Shown: positions 47,039 to 56,121 of the stretch, piece by piece | How the letters are laid out: each line of letters opens with the position of its first letter | How positions within the stretch are numbered: position 1 is the first letter of the stretch | Assembly (NCBI RefSeq): GCF_007567505.1 | Contig: NZ_CP041783.1 | Coordinates: 1,302,001-1,366,000 of the forward strand | DNA: 64,000 nucleotides | Direction of reading: 5' to 3' | Source: Shewanella donghaensis | Lineage (GTDB): Bacteria > Pseudomonadota > Gammaproteobacteria > Enterobacterales > Shewanellaceae | The notes under the pieces: model-generated | Told to the model about the DNA's origin: nothing | The model's input: the letters and a program-made list of their open reading frames with translations, nothing else | The model's database searches: none | Translations under genes and position numbers: made by a program

Positions 47039-47104
47039 ATTAACGACATCAAAGTGGCTTTCTGACACAATTACTCAAACTAACAATGAGTTACTGATGA
47101 CATC

Positions 47105-49471
47105 GTGATTAAATCTTCAAAGCCCTTATCTTTTGCTCGTGCAATAGCCTGCTGTTCAGCCTTATTAGGCGCAGTAATCACTCACTTTGCTGTTGCTGGA
47201 GAAGCTGCACAATTTAATGTGTCGATTCCAACACTTGCAGCGCCTGCTGAAATTGATGGCAATTTAAATGACCCACAATGGCAACAAGCTGCAACCATGC
47301 AACTTAAATATGAGACCTCCCCCGGTGAGAATATTGCCGCCCCGGTAACGACTGACGCTAAGATTTTTGCCACCGAAACCAGTCTTTTTGTTGCTTTTAT
47401 TGCTAATGACCCAAATCCTGAAAAAATCCGCAGTAATTTACGCGACCGAGATAATTCATGGGGCGATGACCAAGTGGGTATTAAGCTTGATACCTTTAAT
47501 AATGCCCGCTTAGCGTACCAATTCTTTATTAACCCTTATGGCGTTCAAAATGACTCAATTGAGAATGAGCTCACCGGTGAAGAAAGCGATGCTTGGGATG
47601 GTATTTGGTATGGCAGCGGTAAAATCACCGAGCAAGGCTACCAAGTTGAAATGGAGTTACCGTTAAGGTTATTCAATTTTGATGACAACAAAGATATTCA
47701 AACCTGGGGTATTGAGCTCATCCGCTTCTACCCACGCAACGAAACTCATCGTATTTCAACGCATAAGATTGACCGTAACGTAGCCTGTCAACTTTGTCAG
47801 CTAGGGACCGCTACGGGTCTTGCGAATGCCAAACAAGGTCAAGATATACAAATAACCCCTTCCGTTGTTGCTGCTAGAAGTAGTCAGCGAGATCTTAACC
47901 CAAACCAACCTTGGGAAGATGATGACAATGTTGAAGCGGGGTTAGATTTACGCTGGGGGATAACCCCAACAACACTATTGAATGCCACTATCAATCCAGA
48001 CTTTTCCCAAGTTGAAGCAGATTCTGGTCAATTAGATGTGAACAATACCTTTGCGCTTTTTTATCCTGAAAAACGTGCATTCTTTTTAGATAACAAAGAT
48101 TACTTTGATACCCAATTAAGCTTGCTGCACACCCGCAATATTGGTTCGCCAGATTATGGCGTCAAACTGACCAGTAAAACCGATGATCACACCCTTGCTA
48201 TTTTAGCGGCAAATGATGAGAGCACTCAATTTTTAACCCCTGGTAATTTAAGCTCAGATATTGCCACTATTGATGAAGAAAGCTATAACTTTGCAGCAAG
48301 ATATCGTTTTGATCCCAATAAAGACCTCTCTTTTGGTGGCTTGATTACGGCAAAGACGGCTGAGAATTATCATAACTATGTCGCTAGTGCAGACGTTAAA
48401 TATCAACCAACAGAGCAAGATACTTTTACTGCTCAGTATGTGTTTTCTGATACTGAATACCCTGATGACTTATATCAGCAATTTTGTCGCGGTGATGATT
48501 GCAGTACACCACCTGAAAGCTGTGAATTAGGCAACTGTGATTATAACGAAAGGGTTATTCGTACTAACAAAGATGATAGCTTTTCTGACACTATGTATCG
48601 CTTGAGCTACGACCATGAACGCCGCAACTGGCGCGCATTTAGTCGTTACGAGTCAGTTGGTGAAGACTTTAGAGCTGACTTAGGTTTTATCGACAGAGTT
48701 GATGCCAGTAAGTTTGTGGTTGGTGGTAGCTATGTTTGGTACCCAACAGATAGCTTTTTTAATAAAATAAAATTAGGTGGTGATTGGGATATTACCCATA
48801 ACCAAAATAATGAAAAAATTGAACAAGAAGCTGAAATGTCCATTGGATTGGATGGTGGCTTACAAAGTTATATTGCCACCGGCTTCGTCCATAAAGACCG
48901 AGTAGGCCGCAGACTTGATGGTTCATCTTTGGCCATTGATGGCAATACCACTATGTACCAGATTGATTTAGGCTGGTTCTATACCAACTTCACCCCGCTA
49001 CAGAATCTTAAACTGGAATTGGATGTTAACTACGGTGACGACATTGATTATGCCAATGACCGACCTGGCACAGTAACCATGTTTAATCCTGCGGTGGAGT
49101 GGAAGGTTACCGAGTCAATCATCTTAGATGTAAACCATAAATATCAAACACTGGATATCAATGAAGGCACACTGTTTACCGCCAACTTAACCGATTTACG
49201 TCTAAACTGGCAGATAACCCTAAACAGTTTTCTTCGCTTAACCAGTGTTTACACGGATATTGAACGCGATCCTAGCCTATACAAGTATCAGTCTCCTAAC
49301 GAGCAAAGTCAGAACTTGGGTAACGAAATTTTATATGGCTACAAGTTAAACCCACAAAGCGTATTTTATCTTGGTTATTCTGATGGCTTGATTTCAACTG
49401 ATGAAATTGACTCGCTAACCCAAAAAGATAAGACCTACTTTATGAAAGTTAGCTATGCCTGGTTACTGTAA
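47105..49471 (+). CDS. CBM9-like / DUF5916 outer-membrane beta-barrel protein
   Basis: 788 residues. A signal peptide (ends about THFAVAG, near 32) is followed by a carbohydrate-binding family 9-like domain (about 38-240: APAEIDGNLNDPQWQQA, then DQVGIKLDTFNN, and IWYGSGKITEQGYQVEMELPL). The DUF5916 domain runs to the C-terminus; its strands (YKVTESIILDVNHKYQ-like) and end VSYAWLL suggest an outer-membrane barrel. DUF5916 proteins occur in glycan-using bacteria, but no glycosidase or TonB receptor is adjacent. It starts with GTG at 47105 without a clear ribosome site. Substrate unknown. Confidence 0.85.
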   Translation: MIKSSKPLSFARAIACCSALLGAVITHFAVAGEAAQFNVSIPTLAAPAEIDGNLNDPQWQQAATMQLKYETSPGENIAAPVTTDAKIFATETSLFVAFIANDPNPEKIRSNLRDRDNSWGDDQVGIKLDTFNNARLAYQFFINPYGVQNDSIENELTGEESDAWDGIWYGSGKITEQGYQVEMELPLRLFNFDDNKDIQTWGIELIRFYPRNETHRISTHKIDRNVACQLCQLGTATGLANAKQGQDIQITPSVVAARSSQRDLNPNQPWEDDDNVEAGLDLRWGITPTTLLNATINPDFSQVEADSGQLDVNNTFALFYPEKRAFFLDNKDYFDTQLSLLHTRNIGSPDYGVKLTSKTDDHTLAILAANDESTQFLTPGNLSSDIATIDEESYNFAARYRFDPNKDLSFGGLITAKTAENYHNYVASADVKYQPTEQDTFTAQYVFSDTEYPDDLYQQFCRGDDCSTPPESCELGNCDYNERVIRTNKDDSFSDTMYRLSYDHERRNWRAFSRYESVGEDFRADLGFIDRVDASKFVVGGSYVWYPTDSFFNKIKLGGDWDITHNQNNEKIEQEAEMSIGLDGGLQSYIATGFVHKDRVGRRLDGSSLAIDGNTTMYQIDLGWFYTNFTPLQNLKLELDVNYGDDIDYANDRPGTVTMFNPAVEWKVTESIILDVNHKYQTLDINEGTLFTANLTDLRLNWQITLNSFLRLTSVYTDIERDPSLYKYQSPNEQSQNLGNEILYGYKLNPQSVFYLGYSDGLISTDEIDSLTQKDKTYFMKVSYAWLL

Positions 49472-49514
49472 GCTATTGAGTTTACAAATGGCGTAAACCC
49501 TACCACCACAAACA

Positions 49515-49540
49515 AAAAAGCCTGCAATTGCAGGCTTTTT
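49515..49540. terminator. Bidirectional terminator between CBM9 and GGDEF genes
   Basis: AAAAAGCCTGC/GCAGGCTTTTT perfect stem with an AATT loop and A/T runs on both sides, serving both convergent genes. Confidence 0.9.
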
Positions 49541-49596
49541 AGTTGTGTCACTACATGAGTCACTTACATGAGGCAGTTATTTAAATAACATCGTAG

Positions 49597-50832
49597 CTAA
49601 TCAAAAATGACTTTATTTCTGCCCTGCTCTTTGGCTTGATATAAGCCTAAATCAGCACGGTGCAATAAGTTGTCAACATTCAAATCTGTGCTTTCAACAT
49701 GTGCGATACCACAGCTAAATTGCACATTGAGCTCACCAGCTTGTGTTTTAAAGGGAGTCATTTCAACTTGCTGTCTGAATTTGTCCATCATGGTATAGGC
49801 TTTATGGCCATCGAGCCCTTTAAAGGCCACGACAAACTCTTCACCGCCAAATCTTGCCACAGTAAAATGCTGATCAAAAGCAGCTTTTAACCGACTCGCG
49901 AACTCAAATAACACTTCGTCACCCACATCATGACCATAAGTGTCGTTAACGTTTTTGAAAAAATCGATATCAATCAGTCCCACTGAAAATTGACCTGAGT
50001 CAGGGACATCTGAACTGTGCTTGTTAAAGAAGTAACGTCTAGTATAGGTTTTAGTGAGGTAATCTCGATTGGCTTTTTCCCATAATTTGCGGATCATATC
50101 TAACGAATCAAGCGTGTTGAGCACCCGACAATGAAACTCTTCATGCACAAATGGTTTTTGTAAAAAGTCATTTGCCCCATTCTTAATAAAGCGAGCAGAT
50201 AGGCTTTCATCAGTATCATTAGACAGACCAATAATCGCTAAATCTTCACGGCTAAAGCTTTCTCTGACTTTCAGAATAAGCTCAAACCCGTCAACATTAG
50301 GCATGTTGTAATCAGTGATTAATAACTGGATATCGGGTGTGGCATTTAAAATAGTGATGGCTTCGGCGCCATCATTGGCTTCAAGCACCTGAAATAACTG
50401 CTGTTCGAGTAATAAACGAACGAACTTACGGCTGACAACGGAATCATCAGCCACTAGCACTTTTACATTCTGATTTTTTTGTAATCGGCCAATTAATTTA
50501 GCGACATACTCGTAGCTAAAGCGATTCTCTTTGAGTACATAATCAACAATACCCAATTTGAGTAATTTTTTGCGCTGATGAGAATCAAGGCTTTCGGATA
50601 ATAAAATACAGGGGGTTTGATATGACTTCATCACCAACTGGGCAATTTCGCCATCTGGTGCATCAGGAAGATTTAAATCCGCTACCACAACAAAGTAGCG
50701 GTTATTCTCAAGTAACGTGTTCGCCGAAGCTAAATCAAGCGCGATTTCTACTTCACAATGTAATTCTTGTATCAGTAAATGGCGCAAAACCTTTGATACA
50801 GCTTCGTTATCTTCAACGATCAAAATACGCAA
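49597..50832 (-). CDS. Double receiver-domain diguanylate cyclase
   Basis: 411 residues: REC1 (residues 1-120, phospho-acceptor Asp in VVVADLNLP), REC2 (about 122-245, VLVADDSVVSRK with Asp in LLITDYNMPNVDG and the conserved Lys in FLQKPF), and a GGDEF domain (about 250-411). GGDEF has the active motif GGEEF in VARFGGEEFVVAF. The RxxD inhibitory site normally five residues upstream is absent, so product feedback through that site is unlikely. Synthesis of c-di-GMP controlled by phosphorylation is expected. No histidine kinase gene is adjacent. The KAS III gene lies 19 bp upstream on the same strand. Confidence 0.93.
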   Translation of the reverse strand: MRILIVEDNEAVSKVLRHLLIQELHCEVEIALDLASANTLLENNRYFVVVADLNLPDAPDGEIAQLVMKSYQTPCILLSESLDSHQRKKLLKLGIVDYVLKENRFSYEYVAKLIGRLQKNQNVKVLVADDSVVSRKFVRLLLEQQLFQVLEANDGAEAITILNATPDIQLLITDYNMPNVDGFELILKVRESFSREDLAIIGLSNDTDESLSARFIKNGANDFLQKPFVHEEFHCRVLNTLDSLDMIRKLWEKANRDYLTKTYTRRYFFNKHSSDVPDSGQFSVGLIDIDFFKNVNDTYGHDVGDEVLFEFASRLKAAFDQHFTVARFGGEEFVVAFKGLDGHKAYTMMDKFRQQVEMTPFKTQAGELNVQFSCGIAHVESTDLNVDNLLHRADLGLYQAKEQGRNKVIFD

Positions 50833-50851
50833 ATTGTGTCACCTTCCAAAA

Positions 50852-51973
50852 TCATGTTTTCTCTAAAATAATGCTCCCTACGGAGTAGCCAGCACCAAAT
50901 GAGCAAAGTAAGCCTAAATCACCGCTTTTAAAGTCGTTGTTATATTTATGAAAAGCGATAATTGAACCCGCTGAAGCGGTATTAGCATATTCATCTAATA
51001 CTATAGGTGCCTTCATATCTATAACATTATCACCGAGAAGTTTACGAACTACAAACATATTCATATTTATATTCGCTTGGTGAAGCCATAAGCGCTTAAA
51101 TTCATCGGGTTGAATTTGTTCTTTAATCAATTGTTTGTCTAAATGTTGATAAATCATCGGCAGTAATTCTTTAAAGACTTTGCGGCCTTGTTGGTGGAAT
51201 AACTTATCGCTGTTATCTGAATTATCTGGGTCGCAGCGATTAATATGACCAAAGTTACTGCGAATGTTATTAGAATAATCCGTAAAGCATTGACTTGATA
51301 ACACATTAAATGCGTATTCTGAATGCGCATTAGCGGCTTTTTCTACGACGACCGCTGTCGCTACATCTCCGAAAATAAAGTGGCTGTCTCGATCACGATA
51401 GTTAACTTGAGGCGAACAAATTTCAGGATTAATGACTAATACCCGTGACGCGGTACCTGCCTGCACGGCATTAATCGCATTAACAATAGCAAATGTTGCC
51501 GATGAACAGGCTACCAGCATGTCGTAGGCAAAGCCCTTTGTGCCCATGGCTTGTTGAATTTCAATGGCTATGGCTGGGTATGAACGTTGAGTATAGGCAC
51601 AAGCAACAATCACTAAGTCGATATCTTCAGCAGATAACTTAGCTTGATTTAGGGCTTGTTCTGCGGCTTTGATACCTATGTCAGCCTGCATAGATAGTGA
51701 ATCAGACGGCGTATCCTTAATAAGTGGCATCATGATAGTGGGGTCTAGAATGCCTTCTTTTACCATCACATAACGACTTTTAATCCCTGATGCTTTTTCT
51801 ATAAACTCAGCAGATGAATGAGACAAGGCTTCAAGTTCACCTTGGTCAATTGAGGCTTTATGTTCTTTATTATATAGATCGACATAAGCATTAAAGCTTT
51901 CAACCAACTCTTCATTACTAATGCTATGAGGTGGGGTGTAAAGCCCACTTCCTGAGATAACTACTTTATTCAT
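50852..51973 (-). CDS. 3-oxoacyl-ACP synthase III (KAS III) family protein
   Basis: 373 residues of the thiolase-fold KAS III/FabH superfamily. The catalytic triad is intact: Cys156 in LVACSSATF, His in LWLHQANINMN, and Asn in YANTASAGS. It is longer than canonical FabH (317 aa) because of an insertion around residues 25-60, and belongs to the group of second FabH-like enzymes in Shewanella and Vibrio. It likely condenses an acyl-CoA with malonyl-ACP or another acyl group. The start is ATG at 51973 (purine-rich GGCAGA upstream); an in-frame TTG at 52009 is less likely. It is followed at 19 bp by the GGDEF gene. Confidence 0.9.
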   Translation of the reverse strand: MNKVVISGSGLYTPPHSISNEELVESFNAYVDLYNKEHKASIDQGELEALSHSSAEFIEKASGIKSRYVMVKEGILDPTIMMPLIKDTPSDSLSMQADIGIKAAEQALNQAKLSAEDIDLVIVACAYTQRSYPAIAIEIQQAMGTKGFAYDMLVACSSATFAIVNAINAVQAGTASRVLVINPEICSPQVNYRDRDSHFIFGDVATAVVVEKAANAHSEYAFNVLSSQCFTDYSNNIRSNFGHINRCDPDNSDNSDKLFHQQGRKVFKELLPMIYQHLDKQLIKEQIQPDEFKRLWLHQANINMNMFVVRKLLGDNVIDMKAPIVLDEYANTASAGSIIAFHKYNNDFKSGDLGLLCSFGAGYSVGSIILEKT

Positions 51974-52333
51974 GTTATTTCTGCCATCTAGAGAATTTGG
52001 GAGTAACAACGTCTTCTTTAACCTAATTTATTAAGGATATTATTTAGATAGGTCATGTTTTCACGTAGAAGAAATCGCACTGATAAACCAGTCTATTACC
52101 TTATGATCCTTTCGCTAAGCAATAATTGTCAATTTGTTAAAGGTCTGACCATCTAAATACATAAGAGTGTGCTTAACTAATGCTCTTTAGTAAATGATTG
52201 TTAATTAAGAAGATGCTTTATTATTATAGTAGAGTTTGCTTTAATAACTAAAAGGAATAACGAATAACAAACTGTCACTGTTAAAGCCCCCTAAACAGAT
52301 TATCATTAGAGTATGCAAACAAGGAGCTAAACC
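51974..52333. other. Divergent promoter region of the KAS III gene and cysK
   Basis: 360 bp, non-coding. Contains a FadR-like operator core at 52141-52151 and AT-rich promoter sequence on both sides. AAGGAG lies just before cysK. Confidence 0.5.
52141..52151. promoter_or_regulatory. Possible FadR operator
   Basis: AGGTCTGACCA matches the FadR core TGGTCNGACCA at all but one position. Over the full 17-bp operator the match is 11 of 16, so the flanks are weak. It lies 168 bp from the KAS III start. Confidence 0.35.
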
Positions 52334-53299
52334 ATGAGCAACATTTACGAAGACAATTCATACACGCTAGGTAATACCCCACTAGTGCGCCTTAACCGAG
52401 TAAGCAATGGTCGAGTGCTAGCTAAAATAGAAGCACGTAACCCAAGTTTCAGTGTTAAGTGTCGTATTGGCGCTAACATGATTTGGGATGCTGAAAAGAA
52501 AGGCACTCTGAAAGCTGGCGTAGAATTAGTTGAGCCAACATCTGGTAACACAGGTATTGCACTTGCTTATGTTGCTGCAGCTCGCGGTTACAAACTAACC
52601 CTGACTATGCCAAATACAATGAGCCTTGAGCGTCGTAAACTTCTAAAAGCATTAGGTGCAAACCTGGTGTTAACTGAAGGCGCTAAAGGCATGAAAGGTG
52701 CAATTGATAAAGCTGAAGAAATTCGCTTATCAGATACTGAAAAATATTTGGTATTAGGCCAATTCAGTAACCCTGCTAACCCAGAAATCCATGAAAAAAC
52801 TACCGGTCCTGAAATTTGGAATGATACAGACGGTGAAGTTGATGTGTTCGTAGCGGGTGTAGGTACTGGTGGTACTATTACAGGTGTTAGCCGTTACTTA
52901 AAAAGTATGAACAAAGATGTGGTATCTGTCGCTGTTGAGCCAGTTGATTCTCAAGTGATTGCGCAAGCAAAATCAGGTCAACCACTTCAGCCTGGACCAC
53001 ATAAGATCCAAGGTATTGGTGCTGGTTTCATCCCTGGTAACCTAGATTTAGATGTTGTCGATCTTGTTCAAGCTGTTAGCAATGAAGATGCGATTGAAAT
53101 GTCTCGTCGCTTAATGAAAGAAGAAGGTATCTTAGTGGGTATTTCTTCAGGCGCTGCAGTTGTTGCTGCTAACCGTATTGCTGAATTACCAGAATTTGAA
53201 GGCAAGAACATTGTCGTCATCCTACCTTCTGCAGCAGAGCGTTATTTATCATCAGCGCTATTTGCTGGCGAATTTAGCGAAAGCGAAAACGTACAGTAA
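52334..53299 (+). CDS. cysK: Cysteine synthase A (O-acetylserine sulfhydrylase)
   Basis: PLP enzyme that makes L-cysteine from O-acetylserine and sulfide. 321 residues, near-identical motif pattern to E. coli CysK: the PLP-binding Lys42 in [13 protein letters not shown], the substrate loop [12 protein letters not shown], the phosphate cup [14 protein letters not shown], and the terminal [11 protein letters not shown]. It ends in a glutamate/glutamine-containing tail. AAGGAG precedes the ATG by 7 nt. Monocistronic, with a strong terminator downstream. Confidence 0.98.
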   Translation: MSNIYEDNSYTLGNTPLVRLNRVSNGRVLAKIEARNPSFSVKCRIGANMIWDAEKKGTLKAGVELVEPTSGNTGIALAYVAAARGYKLTLTMPNTMSLERRKLLKALGANLVLTEGAKGMKGAIDKAEEIRLSDTEKYLVLGQFSNPANPEIHEKTTGPEIWNDTDGEVDVFVAGVGTGGTITGVSRYLKSMNKDVVSVAVEPVDSQVIAQAKSGQPLQPGPHKIQGIGAGFIPGNLDLDVVDLVQAVSNEDAIEMSRRLMKEEGILVGISSGAAVVAANRIAELPEFEGKNIVVILPSAAERYLSSALFAGEFSESENVQ

Positions 53300-53361
53300 G
53301 GTTTAAAACAGGTCTATTGGGTTTGTATTAGCTTTAACTGCCTAGCCTTAAAATAGATGCA

Positions 53362-53390
53362 AAAATGCCCAGCATTTGCTGGGCATTTTT
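53362..53390. terminator. Terminator after cysK
   Basis: AAAATGCCCAGC / GCTGGGCATTTT 12-bp stem with a 4-nt loop and T5 tail. The A-rich left arm allows use by the convergent gene at 53453. Confidence 0.92.
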
Positions 53391-53452
53391 ATCTTTGTAT
53401 TTTATCAATACTGTTTTGTCAAAATCGTACCATGTCGTTACATGATGCTTGA

Positions 53453-53737
53453 TTACGCTTTTACAGTCACAGTCTCTTGTTCTGTCACTGTCATCGCATC
53501 TGCACGCTCAATAATTTTAACTAAAATTGACTGAATTGTTTCATCTTTGCGCGCATCAGTTTCACAAGCAAATTTTTGTTCTTGTGGTTCAGCACCCTCT
53601 TCCAAGGTAAAAGTAATAACCACTTCATTGGCACTGTCAGCAGTTTGACCAAAATATTCGAGCGCGACTAACGGATATCCTTTAAAACCTTTCTTAACTA
53701 ACTTGGCGATACGTTTTTTGGCTTTATCCACATTCAT
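53453..53737 (-). CDS. Small conserved hypothetical protein
   Basis: 94 residues, cytosolic, unrecognised. It starts at MNVDKAKKRIAKLVKKG, where AGGA lies 8 nt upstream; a longer frame to 53785 lacks a site. A basic N-terminus is followed by strands (VVITFTLEEGAEPQEQKFACETD) and a helix (DETIQSILVKIIERADAM). Acidic and Thr/Val-rich tail. It is intact and has its own likely promoter region. Nothing in its context suggests a role. Confidence 0.65.
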   Translation of the reverse strand: MNVDKAKKRIAKLVKKGFKGYPLVALEYFGQTADSANEVVITFTLEEGAEPQEQKFACETDARKDETIQSILVKIIERADAMTVTEQETVTVKA

Positions 53738-53851
53738 AAAAGAATCCTTGTGGTTAATAAAACTTAAAATGACGGCTTTGCGCACTACGTTTCAGGAGTA
53801 AATCCAATGACGATTAACGTTGCACAAAACAAATAACACACTGAATTCGCA

Positions 53852-54240
53852 CTATAGCAGGTTAATGAGTTCAATCCATGCAGTTTCTAATCCAGTAAAT
53901 GATTTACCCGTAACTGATTTAATACCAGCCCCTTGATAAATTCTAAGGTACTCGTCTAAGCCGTAACAATCGATTAGAAACTGTATAAAAAGCCTTCTTT
54001 TAAATATGTCAAACTATGACCCATTCTCGTTGTAGAATTATGCCTTACTTTCTCAACCTCAATAAGCGGAACGAAACCTTCATTCTTTGTAGTTGCGATG
54101 ACAACTACTTTATATAAGTCCAGGCCATAATTAAGAAACACACTGCTGTTGCCGAATCGATGCTCTAAAAAAACGGCTAAACTATCATAGTTAAAGCCGA
54201 CCACTTGATACTCAGGATAGAACCGTATACTAACTAGATG
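53852..54240 (-). pseudogene. Decayed gene, possible metallopeptidase-like C-terminus
   Basis: Two overlapping minus-strand frames read as one protein with a shift. The first (from a GTG at 54204, or upstream to a stop at 54241) gives FLEHRFGNSSVFLNYGL, then HSLTYLKEGFLYSF and a stop at 53974. The other frame continues FIQFLIDCYGLDEYLRIYQG then SFTGLETAWIELINLL and a stop at 53852. The continued frame resembles the end of gluzincin-like peptidases (tYG.dkfl.lY...G.s...le.eW). The first part of the gene is missing. Assignment as a peptidase is an inference; that the gene is broken is seen directly. Confidence 0.55.
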
Positions 54241-54436
54241 TTAACAGTAAGTTAGCGCGTCATATTTACTATAAGCTATTGATGTAAAGATTTATAAAAT
54301 AAAATCATTACAAAATTAGAGTTATGTTTATATCCACTAATTACGCCAACATATAGAACTAGATCAAACTCTTATTCATGCAACTTTGTTAGTATCCCAA
54401 CACTTTTTTCCATGCTGCTAGAGCAACACTTATTCT

Positions 54437-55513
54437 ATGTCATTCTATCAATCACCAAAGAAAATCTCGGCTTACGAAGCAAAATTCGAAGCTCAAAAAA
54501 TTGCTTTTGCCCCCGTGAGTTTTCAGGTGGCTCGATGCTTAAGTCAATTTGGCCTTTTATTACAGATAGATAAGGCGGGTGAACAAGGCATACATCTAGA
54601 ACAGTTAACTCAATTGAATGATTTATCGGAGTATGCGATTCATGTTCTGCTTGATATGGGACTAAGTATGGGCTTACTTTGGTGTAAAGATGAACATTAT
54701 CATTTAGATAAAACTGGCCACTTCCTATTGCACGATGACATGGCCTCTAAGAATTTAAACTTTATCCATGATGTATGCTATCAAGGGTTGTTCGAACTTG
54801 AAGCGTCATTAAAGAATGGGAAAGCTGAAGGGTTAAAACATCTTGGCGACTGGGAGACTATCTACCCAGGGTTAAGTCAATTACCCGAACAAGTTAAGAA
54901 AAGTTGGTTTGAATTCGATCATTACTATTCAGATCATGCTTTTGAAAGCTTATTGCCATTAATTTTTCGTTCAAATCCAAAACATATCGTCGATGTCGGC
55001 GGTAATACCGGTAAATGGGCATTTGCCTGTACAAGCTATAACGACAGTGTGAATGTCACCATAATGGACTTACCGGGGCAGCTTAATGTCGCGATGAAAA
55101 ATGCTAAACTTCATAATGTGTCTGACCGTGTTCACCCACTGGAAACTGATTTACTTGATAGTAACAAACCTTTCTATCAACAAGCTGATTTATATTGGAT
55201 GAGCCAGTTTCTAGATTGCTTTTCAAAAGCACAGATCGTAACGATACTAAAAAGAGCTTCAGCAGCGATGCGTCTTGATAGTGAATTATGCATCCTAGAA
55301 ACATACTGGGACAGACAGCCTTATGAGGCTGGGGCATATTGCGTCAATGCAACGTCATTATATTTTACGGCTATTGCCAATGGTAATAGCCGTATGTATC
55401 ACAGTAAAGATATGCTAAAGATGATTAGTGAAGCAGGGCTCTATGTCGATGAAGATGTCGATAATATTGGTTTAGGGCACACGCTTCTTCGCTGTAAAAA
55501 GAAGCCTAATTAG
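54437..55513 (+). CDS. SAM-dependent methyltransferase (acetylserotonin O-MT-like)
   Basis: 358 residues. The N-terminal 100 residues form a winged-helix/dimerisation domain as in small-molecule O-methyltransferases (QVARCLSQFGLLLQID... LSEYAIHVLLDMGLSMGLL). The Rossmann methyltransferase domain begins with the SAM-binding motif I HIVDVGGNTGKWA (about 186-198) and continues with VTIMDLPGQLNVA. The C-terminal half ends with the expected strands. The catalytic His of plant OMTs is not evident. Substrate unknown. Confidence 0.88.
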   Translation: MSFYQSPKKISAYEAKFEAQKIAFAPVSFQVARCLSQFGLLLQIDKAGEQGIHLEQLTQLNDLSEYAIHVLLDMGLSMGLLWCKDEHYHLDKTGHFLLHDDMASKNLNFIHDVCYQGLFELEASLKNGKAEGLKHLGDWETIYPGLSQLPEQVKKSWFEFDHYYSDHAFESLLPLIFRSNPKHIVDVGGNTGKWAFACTSYNDSVNVTIMDLPGQLNVAMKNAKLHNVSDRVHPLETDLLDSNKPFYQQADLYWMSQFLDCFSKAQIVTILKRASAAMRLDSELCILETYWDRQPYEAGAYCVNATSLYFTAIANGNSRMYHSKDMLKMISEAGLYVDEDVDNIGLGHTLLRCKKKPN

Positions 55514-56121
55514 GCTAAATTATTAACGAAATAGCCGACTCACCATTGGCTATTTCCATAAATACAAAATTTCTAGCACCACTTTCTTAATATAAAGCCC
55601 ACCAAACAACCACAGTTTTCATCAAACCTTCTAGTTCATTCGAACCTTCCGTTAATTTATTGTTTAAATCGCAACAACACTAAAAAGTGATTAACCTCAC
55701 AAACTCAAACATACAACAAACATTGAACCACTCATTACACCACTAGCAGTGTAACAATCTGTATCAAGGCGATTTTTCAACATCCCGCCAAAAACACAAA
55801 AAACCAACACAAACCCCCACAAAAATACACATTCAACATCAAAAAAGTACTGATATTTAACCATTCATTCGAACCAGGTCACCTTGTTAAAAAAACAAAA
55901 TACCACACCAGACCACCATGTTAATGCTGGTAGTCAAAGTGGCAACAATTGAGCATACAAACTTAACAAATTCAGAGTGTAACAGGCTCGTTGCCAATGT
56001 TGCTTAAGTATGTTTTTATCCGAAAATCGCAAAGATATCTTAACGACTGTCACAAACAGTTAAAGGTATTAACCCAATAAAATTGCGAATAACAATCAAA
56101 GATGATGAGGAAGAGAAAACA
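55514..56121. other. 600-bp leader region of the TonB-dependent receptor gene
   Basis: Contains a hairpin GAAATAGCC/GGCTATTTC (55528-55556) after the methyltransferase. Two copies of the 12-mer TTCATTCGAACC lie at 55635-55646 and 55864-55875, 229 bp apart. A strikingly G-poor A/C-rich stretch runs from about 55780 to 55860. No gene recognised. Confidence 0.55.

Larger units (their letters stand above)
45945..47104. other. 1.16-kb decayed non-coding stretch in the island
   Basis: Short open frames on both strands (for example 46194-46472 + and 46239-46487 -) overlap each other and show no recognisable product. The composition changes: 46196-46800 is more GC-rich than its surroundings. It holds the 17-bp palindrome GTTTCACACTGTGAAAC (46398-46414) and a G5/C5 hairpin (46715-46739). 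It also holds repeat copies B and C and copy 3 of the 23-bp repeat. It looks like the remains of mobile or plasmid-like DNA. Confidence 0.5.

Noticed and set aside
53974-54204. 76-residue small protein on the minus strand
   Set aside because: The adjoining frame continues with a plausible protein end, so it reads better as part of a broken gene.
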